A stretch of 64,000 nucleotides of DNA from Sanderia malayensis (taxonomy: Eukaryota > Cnidaria > Scyphozoa > Semaeostomeae > Pelagiidae). The notes under the pieces are model-generated. The model was not told the DNA's origin, did no database searches, and saw nothing but the letters and a program-made list of their open reading frames with translations. The first letter of the stretch is position 1. Each line of letters opens with the position of its first letter. The stretch spans positions 5,623,080 through 5,687,079 of the forward strand of contig RQOL01000466.1 of assembly GCA_013076295.1 (NCBI GenBank), written 5' to 3'. Of the stretch, positions 43,611-54,600 are shown piece after piece. Made by a program: the position numbers and the translations under genes.

Positions 43611-44371
43611 TCATTGAGATTTCAGAACTTTCTTTTGTAAAAAGCCAACACTTCCGACACGACACACGCTGCTCCTTATTCAATTGAACGAAATGCATTT
43701 CCATGATACTATCACACATTCCAATATACGATACCCGGGAGCCACAAGCAACTATGGACGAAAAGAGACACTTCCTTCATCATTATGTCCAGTATTTAAC
43801 TCTATAGAAATGACAGACCAAGGCCTAAATCTTTCTTAACTGGGAAGTTAAAATGATCCAAAACAGGAGGTACACAGGACAATCTAATCTGCTAAAAAGT
43901 TTTGGGAACTTAAATATAACACTTTCGACAATTTGCCACTCTTAAAAACTCATTTAACAGTCAAAAAAAGAAAAAGAGCATTTGCTCATTCACTTCACTT
44001 CACTTCACTTCGCCTTCGGCGGCGCGCTTTATCACTTCATCAATAACCTATTATAGCACTTTCAGACAGGGGAAATCATTTTATTATCAAGAACACCTGA
44101 AGCTGAAAGCTTATAAACATACCTACCTTATACATAATTTTCACAAATACACTTTTCATTCCACCAACTTGTGCAGTACATGTTGACCCCACGTTGACTG
44201 TGGTAGATGATTTTTAGGATGCATCGAAACCGATCTGCTCGTACACAACTTTTTCGTTTTACGACGAAGTAGACCACCGAGCAAATACCGAGAATCGATC
44301 TTCACGAATAAAGCGGCGAGAATGCTTTGAGCTGTGATGTGTTTGTGATCGTTTTGGAAATGCTTTCGGCC
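43611..44371. other. intergenic with CACTT repeat
   Basis: No gene. (CACTT)n at about 43989-44010. Positions 44203-44275 are one half of the inverted duplication described separately. Confidence 0.5.
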
Positions 44372-46387
44372 TACACGCTTTTTTTTTATAAGGAACCGTT
44401 TATAAGGAACCTACATGTAGAAGGTCAAAAAACTTAAGGAACTTTTGCTACTAAAGGCCAAATCACTAAGGAACTTTTTAATTTTGAATATATTTATATT
44501 TCCGCACAATTTACAATTAGGAAGCCGGTTCCCTTGATTTTCAGTACTTTTGCATTATATGAAGCTTCTTCATGTTTTTACCTGTTATTATTTCACAAGT
44601 TTATAGCAAAACGTTGAATTTGAATGCTTTTCTTGCGTCTGTACTAATTATGTCCACTAAATGTGAACTTAAAATTAAGGAACTATTAAGGAACTTTTAG
44701 AACTACAAAGTGGTCAAAAGAGGTCTCAAAATAATTTTCAATTTCAATTTCAATTTCATGTATTTTTCAACAATAACAATATTTAATTACAATGATACGA
44801 GAAAACGATATGATGAATATTTAAGTTAACTTTTAATCGAACAGAGAAGAATATAGGTATTACATCAGTTTACAAAGTTATTGCTGAAGGACATATGGAA
44901 AGAGCTCTGAAAAGAGCTATCGAAGCCATATGACCTCAGTGACGTGTTAAAAATAGATAAAAGTGAAATATACACGAATATGTTTCAAATGTATAAGAAA
45001 GATATTTTAAGAAGAAAATTAGTCGATAATGACAAAAAATGATTAAATAAAAGAAAAGAAAAGAAAAAAATAAGGAATTTAAAGAACTAGGCCCGAGCTA
45101 GGTTCCTTATAAAAAAAAGCGTGTAACTTCATTTGTATCCCTTGCATTGAATACCCAAAATACAACAACCAAAAGGTCCAACAAATTGATTTGTTTTCAG
45201 GGGCCCTGAACATTCGAGCATAAGTTTGTCTGTTTTATTTTTCACTATTCCAAAAATAAAGACAAGAACAAAAATCGTGCGGAGCAATTAATAAAACTTA
45301 AAACAAAGTTCAAGGAAAATTTAGAAAACGAGGTGTAGTGATGTCATCAAAATACAAGAGAATAAAAGAAGTATCACATGATTGTTCAGAATTCAAAGAA
45401 TGCACACGGTTTCACCCATGATTTGAACCTTCCATGTGCATTTTTCTGCATTGAACAACCTGAATATCCTTTCCGTTACTAAAAATCCTCACCACAGCGG
45501 CCTTGAAAATTCAAATTAGCAAACCAAATTTCTGGAAGAAGCCAAATTAAGCCAAATTTCAGCTCTAAGCCAAATAAAATTTTTTAAGCCAAGCACTTTT
45601 TAAAAAAGGCAAATTTCTGGAATTTGGCTTAGAAAAAGCCAATATGGCAACCCTGTGTCGTCAAATTGCCCCCCACTCCCTGCAATAAGCTCCCTCCAAA
45701 AATAAATAGGCCCCCAGGGGGCTAATTCGAGGATTTACGACATGCAGATTGTGAATTCTGCTGTCACCAAAATTGAAATCTCAACCGGAAGTTTGACTTT
45801 TATGATGTTATTTTGACAAGTTTGGTGTTGGTTGACCTGACTCCACACAAGTGTCAGCTTTGAGTTTTGTTGATGCTATCGATTTTTCTGTGACGTCATC
45901 AATCATAGGAATTAACAGAAACTCAATACAGATGAGATTAGTCATTAAATATTTGTATGCACAAAATCAGAATAGAATAAATCATTCTAAATTCTCCTTT
46001 ATTTTCTGTAAGGTATTGTGATTGTGTATTGAATATCAAGTCAACTTCCAGTTTACTGACGGTATGCAGATATGTAAAGTGACACAATATCTTTGTAATC
46101 GCCCAAAAGATATCATAGCACATTGTATGCAGAATATAACATTTGCAGGAAACATCCATAATGCTAGCATTATCATGAAAATCTACTGGCATGTCAATTT
46201 ACTCAGCAAGAGAACCAATTTCTTTCCGCCATTCATGTCTGCTGCTGCCATGCAAAGTCAACTCCGACGAAAACGATACTCTTTGTTCGTCGCACCGTTC
46301 GGTTGGATCATCGTCATACGACGAGAACTTGGTGTACGAGCAAATCGGTTTCGATGCATCCTAAAAATCATCTACCGTTGACTGTTC
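44203..46387. repeat. inverted duplication pair, about 75 bp each
   Basis: 44203-44275 (TGGTAGATGATTTTTAGGAT, GCATCGAAACCGAT) recurs as reverse complement at 46314-46387 (ATCGGTTTCGATGCATCCTA). The right copy lies about 200 bp upstream of the COX14-like start codon, the left one about 600 bp upstream of the minus-strand HECT remnant. Confidence 0.65.
44372..45125. mobile_element. 754-bp MITE, TACACGC-T(n)-ATAAGGAACC ends
   Basis: Inverted ends TACACGCTTTTTTTTTATAA... at 44372 and ...TTATAAAAAAAAGCGTGTA at 45125, differing by one T; TA at each edge. AAGGAAC(T/C) is repeated many times inside. Encodes nothing recognisable. Similar end motifs occur at 53966-54000 in RTK intron 5. Confidence 0.8.
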
Positions 46388-46562
46388 ATGCTTCTTTCGA
46401 ATCTTTGAACAATAATCGAATCGAAGTCAATTCCGTTCCGTGTCGGTTCGGTCCCATGCTTCTATGGATTTCGATGAATATTGGTCTAACTTTCATATGG
46501 TCATTTACCTCATGGAAATTATTATACGTAGCGATTAAAAAAGATAGCAGCAGCACCTTACA
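45126..46562. other. intergenic upstream of the COX14-like gene
   Basis: Contains a degraded MITE at about 45655-45742 (TAAGCTCCCTCCAAAAATAA, GGGGGCTAATTCGAGGATTT). Repeated 'AAGCCAAATT' occurs at 45540-45650. The last few hundred bases should hold the promoter of the next gene; I see no certain TATA box. Confidence 0.45.
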
Positions 46563-46850
46563 ATGGCCGGTTTAAATGCAGTTGCAACGTATGCTCAAAG
46601 AGCTGTAACATTGGGACTTTTTGCTGCAACATGTTATTATGGAGCCTTCTTGGCGCATGGCTCGTATACTTTGTATCAGCGGAAGAAAGCAAACACCAAA
46701 ATGGAAAACTTGGTATAACTTCTCTTTTAGTCTTCATCACTTAAATTAACTTACAGTAAGCTGATTTGAAATAATAACTTATTTAGTTAGATTTCTTATG
46801 TTCTTCTCTCGTTCATTTTATTTTAGGATGGGAAAGATGTTAAAGGTTAG
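46563..46850 (+). CDS. COX14-like mitochondrial inner-membrane microprotein
   Basis: Two exons (46563-46712, 46827-46850; GTATAA...TTTTAG intron) give 57 residues. It starts MAGLNAVATYAQRAV, has a single hydrophobic segment (TLGLFAATCYYGAFL, about residues 16-30), then a basic stretch (YQRKKANTK) and an acidic/Lys tail ending DGKDVKG. Size, single membrane span with a Tyr-Gly pair and a following positive patch resemble COX14/C12orf62, an assembly factor for cytochrome c oxidase subunit 1. The match is by architecture and weak sequence likeness; another small mitochondrial membrane protein is possible. AATAAA-like TTAATAAATAC at about 46990 may be the poly(A) signal. Convergent with HIBADH. 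Confidence 0.5.
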
Positions 46851-47658
46851 AAGAACTCAATTTACCAAGCATTATTTATGAAGAAAAGGAAAAGTTATAC
46901 ATAAGTGTGTTCAGATTGGCTTGGATTCTCTGAAATATTTCCAATATTCTAAAATATGAGAGAAAAGTAGAAAGAACAAGCCTGGGTATTTAATAAATAC
47001 AATTTTAACTAATGCACTGCCATTGCCTTCTTGAAATGAAAAACAAGTGTTTCACCCATGCCTCCCTTTTCCCATTTCATCCCCCCTCCTTTATTTTCCT
47101 TTTTAATATTATATTATATTATTATATTAACTTTTCATTTAAATTTCCCTTCTTTTTAGAAAATTCTTTTTTTCAAATTCTGTAATAAAATATATAACTA
47201 AAAAAAAAAAAATTATAACCGCACTTTATATTGTAGCTTTGCTGTTTGCTCTACATTGTATTATGTATGCGTAATGTACTAACTCACTCAAGTATATGCT
47301 CTAAATAGGGCGCTGAGCTCGAAAACCGTTTCGGTTCTTTCAGCGTCCTAAGCAACTTTCTTGATTAACCTTTATGTAAATTAACAAGTAGCTTATATAT
47401 CATAAAAAGTATCAGTATTTAAATTGTAAGTTGTTGCTGAATTATATGAATTTGAATTTGAATTTGAATTTGAATTTGAATTTGCATTGCATCCAGCTCT
47501 ACAAATATCAAATGGTTGTCACACAGCTTGAAAATATTGGAAGCCTCCAGCATTAAATATGTTACTGACAAACATGAAAAGATTGCCACCTACATTTTAT
47601 TTTTTATAATAAGAAATAATTGCTTTAAATTGAAGTTCAATACTCAGATCTGTTATTG
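46851..47658. other. intergenic between convergent genes; TTGAAT microsatellite
   Basis: Holds the 3' end of the COX14-like transcript, an A-run near 47200, and (TTGAAT)n at 47447-47486. No gene recognised. Confidence 0.6.
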
Positions 47659-50141
47659 CTATTTATCTTCACGAAGAAACTTGAATACTGATGAGAAATC
47701 CATTTTAGAATACCCCTGATTACACATAATACGGTAGATCTGATGGGCCAATGAACCAAGAGGAGTTGCTGATTTTGTTAATGTTGCTGCATTTTGTGCC
47801 AATCCCAGATCCTGCAAATTATAAATAAACCGCTATTGATATCAAATTCCTCAATGCAAATTGTGTGGAATTGTTTTGAAGCAAGTGTAGTAAGTACCTT
47901 TGCCATTAGTTGAGAACCAAATCCTCCTTTGTAATTATTGCTCGAAGGAACTCCTTCGATAACGCCAGGGTAAGGATTATAAAGCTCACTGCTCCAGCAC
48001 TTTCCTGTGCTTACATTCAAGATTTTCGCCAACATTTTGCTATCCAAGCCAAGCCTTAGAAAATATGATGTAGGGTGCCAATTTGATATAAATTCAAAAT
48101 TAGAACAAGATTAATAAAATACTAATTGATAGGTTTTTTATTACCGTGTGCCAAGGTTCATTGTTTCAGCTGTTCCAATCATCGAGATTGCAAGTAGCAT
48201 ATTGTTACAAACTTTTGCAGCCTAAAGAAGATATGCAGAAAGTAACAACTGATAGACCAGGCACTAGTCTATTAGTGACCATATACCGTATTTCCTCTAT
48301 TAAGCGCCCAGGTGCTTATTAAATATTTTGCAAAATTGGGTGGGCGCTTATTAGAGGGGGCCCTTAAAAGAGGGGGGCGCTTATTTCACAGTCCTGAAAT
48401 TTTAAATTCAAACAACCTCAAAAACAAAAGAATAATCTAATATAGTTCCGAATGTTATTCAATATCAAGCAGTGAAGATCAACTTCAACTGCTGATCTTG
48501 ACTGCATTGCATTTTCCAAACGTTCGCGACCTAATGAAAGTGTTTTTCCAGCCTTAAAGAGTTTTTACGCTATTATTTGAACCAAAGAGTGAAAATGTAA
48601 GAATTCTGTTAACTGCCCTGGGCGGTTAATAGAGGGGGGCACTTATTTAGCACTTTTTGATTTTAGGGTGGGCACTTATTTGAGGGGAGCGGTTAAAAGA
48701 GGGTGGGCGCTAATTAGAGGAAATACGGTAATTCTTATTTATATTACCATATAAATATAAGAATTTCTCCTCCACAGGGGTAATATGCTAGCCTGGTTGC
48801 ATTTAACCCCCATGTTCACCTCTTAAACCCCAACAACTATCTGTTCACCATAATTTTTCCAAATACCCATCCCCAGAAATACATGAAAATGCCAGTTTAA
48901 ATTTTCTGCTTCGAGTTGGTATCCACTGCAAGTGTCGCCTGGTCTATGATGGGAGAATAAAATACGGAGAGAAAGGAAGTAGTGTGACGTATGCAGAGTA
49001 ATTTCGTTTTCATACCTGTCCAGTTCCCACTTCTCCACAATGCATCACATTCTTTCCAATATTTTTTAAAATATTTTCCGCTTGTGGAAAATTCTGATCA
49101 CTTCCTCCGACCATAAATGTTAATGTTGCATCTCTTGCTGCAATCACTCCTATGAATAAAATTATCAACAATTTCGTATTCTAAGATAACAAAAATCAAA
49201 TAAAAAGTTATTTTATCATTCTTATTCTGCATACCTCCTGATACTGGGGCATCCATGTAAACAGCACCAATTTTGTCACTCTTCTGTGCCATCTCTTTAG
49301 AGACAACGGGATCAATTGTACTACTGTCAATCATTATTGTACCAGAGCTTGCAGCGCTATGAAACGAAATGAAATGATTAATGCAATATAATTAATGACA
49401 TCATTTCTTTATGTGTTTTCATTTAGTATCAATGCAAATTATTTCACCTTAAAATTCCATCATCACCACAGTACACTTTTTGAACTTCAGGACTACAAAT
49501 CAACAACATGTTTAAGATACGAAAAGTGAAAACTCAAACATGAAAACTTTCACAAAAGGTATGGCAATATTATATATTATGATGCTTCAAATGGACCTTG
49601 ATGGCAACATAGTGATGATTGTTTTAACATGTTTTGCAACTTCAGCTGGACTGGAAACCGTTTCAGCACCAAATTCTTTTAATGGGACCATTGCTTCGGG
49701 ATAAACGTCATTAACAACAACATTGTATCCACTTTTTATCAAGTTCTGGGCCATAAATGCACCCATGTTTCCAAGACCAATAAACCCAATCACCTCCTTC
49801 AAAAATAATCATAATAACTCAGAAATAATTTGCCTGCATATTAGAATATCAGGAACAATGAACTATTATTATGTCTACAAATTAGTATATTTTAGTTATC
49901 CTTTGTTGGTACCTTTTCTCCTGAGGTTTGTTTGTTGTCAATGTCAGATAGTTTCAGCTGGCCTAAGAGAATTGTTTTGCATTAAAAACAATGGAAGCTC
50001 ACGGGGATTTCAATCTATATTTAGTATATTTCTAAATGAATTAAATGTACCGGTAGATATGCATCTTCTTTTCAATATTCTAGAAGAAATCCCTAGAGCT
50101 TGAAAATGAACTCGAACTGGTCTTAAAAACATGGCAGCCAT
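47659..50141 (-). CDS. HIBADH: 3-hydroxyisobutyrate dehydrogenase, mitochondrial
   Basis: Oxidises 3-hydroxyisobutyrate to methylmalonate semialdehyde with NAD+ in valine breakdown, in the mitochondrial matrix. Nine exons on the minus strand: 50141-50051, 49962-49913, 49796-49597, 49492-49448, 49356-49235, 49149-49016, 48221-48145, 48054-47898, 47811-47659. All are GT-AG with consistent phase, giving 342 residues (usual animal size about 335). Residues 1-30 (MAAMFLRPVRVHFQALGISS...RRC) are a basic, Ser-rich transit peptide. Then IGFIGLGNMG (NAD-binding GxGxxG), MIDSSTIDP, DAPVSGG (substrate site), GEVGTGQAAKVCNN (catalytic Lys) and a conserved end (HQIYRIM, SSVFKFL). Nothing broken. A MITE lies in intron 6. 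The first exon was chosen because its donor phase fits exon 2. Confidence 0.95.
48284..48730. mobile_element. AGCGCCC-family MITE in HIBADH intron 6
   Basis: Ends TACCGTATTTCCTCTATTAA (48284) and GAGGAAATACGGTA (48730) are inverted copies; same family as 38331-38966. Multiple GGGCGCTTATT motifs inside. Lies between exons 6 and 7 of HIBADH and leaves both splice sites intact. Confidence 0.85.
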
Positions 50142-51605
50142 TTCTACACAGAAATGTGGAGAAAGGAAGAGGTTGGATTGGATGGATTTTTTAAGTTTCT
50201 ATCTCAGCGATTCACTGGATTTCGTGGCTGTAGTGCGGTAATTCAGTAGCTGCACAGGCGCGCTACTTTGCTTTGCTTCATAAATTGTCAAAGTCAAATA
50301 AGGATTAATGTTTACACAACCCTCACAAAAAGAACATATGTTCAAAGTTAAATGAGGGAGGCACTTTCCTCCCACCATCGAGTATTAATTGCTGTTCGCG
50401 AAACGCCGGTATGTCTCCTGCGTAACAATGAAGTCTTCTAAAAATACAATTAGCTATAAAGTAGTTAATATATCCTTTGATATCAATTTTAAACAGAAGG
50501 ATGTCCAACAACAGTCTCGTATCGTATGGTTTACTAAACTATGAAATCTATTCAATATCTAATTGAATCTTCTTATGCTAAAGTTGTTTCTTCAATTTAT
50601 GTCGACAATTGGTTGCCATATAATTCATAGAGATAAGGTTTTTGAACAGCAGTTTTAAACAGCTGCGAATCATATGCCAGGGGGATTTGTCAACTTTTAT
50701 ACTTTTCCTTCGCCTAATTTCCTTCTTCTAATATAGGGAATAAATGTATTATATGAAGCAAATGACGAAAGTCGTAATATTGCGTTTTCATTTATATTTG
50801 CAAAATTCAACCATAAGCCTAAATTTAAAATAATTGCTTTGAAAGTCACGAGGTCAGTTTTGTTAGTTCAACCTGTTTTTTGTAGTTCAAATTTAATCTG
50901 AAGCAAATATACTTCGCATAGTAAAATACATGTTTGATTTGCCATTGCTGCAATTGCGGACTTCAACATTTACCATTTTATTCAGTTACAATTAAACAGC
51001 TTGTGAGTTGATCACTTCTTTGCATAAAACGTTTGATCTACTCTACAACATTCTGTGCAAAATCCAACAAAATAATAATTACTACCAGCTAATTACATGG
51101 TCATATCAATAATTGTTTTGACATTATATTGAAATTTGATGAACAAATTTGAAACTTGCGAAAATCTATTTCAGCCAAGAGTAGTTTAAACGACATAAAG
51201 TGTTAACAGTACACCTAAAACCAGCTTCTAACTACCAATACATTTCTTGCTTTTAATTAATATTTTGCACCAGCTAACACCCCCGGGTATTATAAATGCA
51301 GTCGCTTGATTTTTTGTGCATATTGTGACCTGGTCATGGAAAGACCTGACTTGATTCACCCGTTCTTATTCGCGAGAGCTGTGCTTGATAGCAGATCTCT
51401 ATTCTCGTCAATATTTATAGGAACAGGGAAGTAGCAGTTCCATCTACTCAATTGTTGTTGTTCTGTGGTCAAACATTCACACTGCTATTTAGCAACGTGC
51501 TCAGATATTTAATCTGAATTTGATGGAATTGATTTCAGTTGCATCTGCTACCTAATTTACTTTGCTTCAGACATTGATGCCAACCTAAATCGAGCTGCGT
51601 TTGAA
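50142..51605. other. intergenic between divergent HIBADH and RTK genes
   Basis: 1.46 kb between two start codons on opposite strands; likely contains both promoters. No coding signal and no clear TATA or initiator that I can defend. A gene for a further upstream RTK exon cannot be excluded. Confidence 0.5.
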
Positions 51606-54600
51606 ATGAATTGTTTATTCTTCGTTGTGGTCATTCTTTATTTCTTCTCACTTGTATTGTTGAGCAAAGAAGAAGAGAGTAATAAAGAAGAAATAAAATT
51701 TTGCAAGAAAAGTTGCCTCATGAAGGTATAACTTTTTTTTGTTCTCCAAATCATCATATAACATTATATTATAACTGTATAGGCCCTTTTTGAATTAATG
51801 TTTGGAATCTTAGCATTAACTTTATATATTATAGTTTTACTTCTGATATCATTTTGTTATTTGTTCACCATGCAAGAGTGGCAAGCCCGCTACTGTTCAT
51901 TCAAATAGATTGAGGCTTAAATTTAGAACGAATGGCTGAATAGGTGGTCCATCGCCCACTCACTCATTAGTTGATGGATGTTGCAATAATGGAATAATAT
52001 TCCATTGCTACATTCATAAATTAAATCAGCTATTGAAATCTATTTAAACATAATTCAAATACTTCCACACAGTTAGCTGAATATCATTTCCACTACATGT
52101 TGAATTTTCACATCGTAAATAGGGAAGCCTGGAAATTTTAAGTGATTTTTTCGTTTAAAATGATGTGCTGAGAAGAATCATGTTTGCATTGCAGTAACTG
52201 TTCTTCTATGAACTTGCAAATAAAAAGAAATAATGTGAATTTAAATTGTCCAGATTGAAATTTTAGATCTTAGGTTAAAAAGCAAAGAATGAACTGTTTA
52301 AGATTTGAAAGGGCACGGCACTTTTGGGTAAAATAATGAGATACGCTTGAAAGTTGAAGCAGGTTTTAATACTTAGATCAGCTTGAAGATAATTTAACAA
52401 TGTATGCAATCAGATCTTCTCAGCAAACCATTATTCCTAGCTACCATAATAGGATTTCACTTACTGATTTCCATCATCAAGGCATTTACATTTAAAACAT
52501 TTATGTTGCTGTCATGTTTTTGCACACTTACAAAGATATATATATACAATAATTTTATTTTTAGCTTAAATTGCAAGGCGTTTGCAAGACAGCATGCGGC
52601 ATTGCTGGAAACACAATTTGTAGTGAGTTGAGTTGAATACTTTGTTTATAAGTTTATTATCATTGTTAAAAACTTTTCTCAAAGTCTCTTTATTGTTGTA
52701 TATCATTTCAGGCGATAAATTGGCGCACGATGTCCCAAGATTTCGTATTATGGACAGCACAGACCATTCCCTGAGAGTTTCACTTGATAGTATTTCCTGT
52801 GGAGAACACAACGAAAGTAACTATTTAATCATAGTAATCGATGTGAGAAAAGCTGGTACGTCAGCGACGCTTGGAGGAGTAATCCAGCCCACTTTGAAAA
52901 AATATTCTTTCGTAAATAGTTTCAAGCCTTCATTTGTTACTTATTATTAATTTTAAATAACACTGAAGATAAGTAGCTATCACGTTGATTGGTAGATTAA
53001 TTTTAGCAATGTATTCATACTTACAGCACCGTGGGAGAGAAGCCAAACTTGACAATCTGGAGGCTGCAACTTATTATCAATACAGAGCAGCTGTTGTAAC
53101 AAGAAAGATAACAACAAATTGGTCTCACTGGAGCGATATAATCAGAACTAAAGGTATTTGACATCATAGACAGGTATTATCTCAACGCAATTCTCTTTTC
53201 AATCAAATACAATAGTTCGTGGAGGATATCTTTAAAGCTAAGAAGCACATCATTTGCTTCTTATATTTGATGAGGATATTTCGTTTTTACGTAAACTAAG
53301 ATGTTATCTTGAATAAACTGATTTTGCATAAGCTACTTATTGTCTTTCATGCGCTGAAATATGTTTCTTGACAGCAAATAATTGAAAATTAAAAATTAAT
53401 ACTGTATATCATTTACTCTTTAGGTGTTTGCACTCCAATAAATTGTGGATTTCCTGGCACTGTTGAGCATTGCCCATGTCCACCTACTAATTTGCAATTA
53501 ATTCCAAGAATAAAAAGAAGTCAGTTCTACTACGTTATTTCCTTAAAACTGGCATGGAAACACCCGTCTCGTAAGAATACACTTGATTTTACTTTAGAAA
53601 CAATATGTAACATTTATGTCAATTGATGAGAACGCTTTCTTGTATAAAGAACCTATACCCCAAGGCTTTGCTTTTGAAGCTCCTTGTTTTAGAGCCTGTT
53701 TTGACAAACTTGCAGTACTAAAAGTTCATTATAATATTTCATTAATTCTGGCTTACATTTAGTGGCAAAATATTTCAACTACTTATATTCAAAGAAAAGA
53801 TTAAAATTCTAAGAAGGCAAAAAACGTTTATTTGGAGAGTACAATGTGCAATTTGACTGTAACTGGTTGACACATTTGTCATTCTAAGTTATATCGCGGT
53901 TGTAAAGCCATTTAATTTTGAAAAATTTTTTAGGGACTTCGTAATGTTTAGGCTCTCTAGATGTAGGTTCCTTATAAAAGAGTTCTTTATATAAAAAAGT
54001 ATCCAATATAAGTATTTAGTATCTCCATAGTGAGGGACGTAGCGAGCATCAAGGGGGCAGGTTAAAAAAGGGGCACATGATGTCTCCCAAGCCACTCATT
54101 TCTGGATTTAAGAGGAGAACTTTTGGGTTTGAAAGTGACAAAAAGTGGGGGGCATGTCCCCTCTGCCCCCCTGGTTCATGCCTCCTTGTCTATAGTAAAA
54201 GGGTATCCTTTATATCAATCTACGTGATGCACTGTTGAGCAATAAGGCCCTGCATATTGCATAATTTAAACATGAAGTAGTTTAGATGCTGTATTAAGAT
54301 CGTTTGCGCTTCTATGCTTTATCATAGTTGAAGGAAATGGATCTCTTCACCTGACTGGTTATCAAATTGACGTCACACTGACTGAAGATTCATCCAAAGT
54401 TCTTGAATGTGATAAAATGTGGCAAACACTTCATGTTGGTAGACTATTAAAAAAACGTGTCAACAATAAGGTGAGCTACCACTTAACAAGGTCTGCGCTA
54501 AAATATTGTAACCTAACATCTTGTTTTTTCCACACAATTGATCTGTGCTTTCGTACTTATCTTACTTAAAGTTGGTACTATTGTGTATGATTTATTTGCA

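Noticed and set aside
44372..45125. RNA gene or poly(T) terminator
   Set aside because: The T-run is part of inverted MITE ends.
47447..47486. Telomere-like repeat (TTGAAT)n
   Set aside because: Only about six units, in a 3' intergenic position; ordinary microsatellite.
49723..50103. Plus-strand ORF of 126 codons
   Set aside because: It is the antisense of HIBADH exons 1-3.
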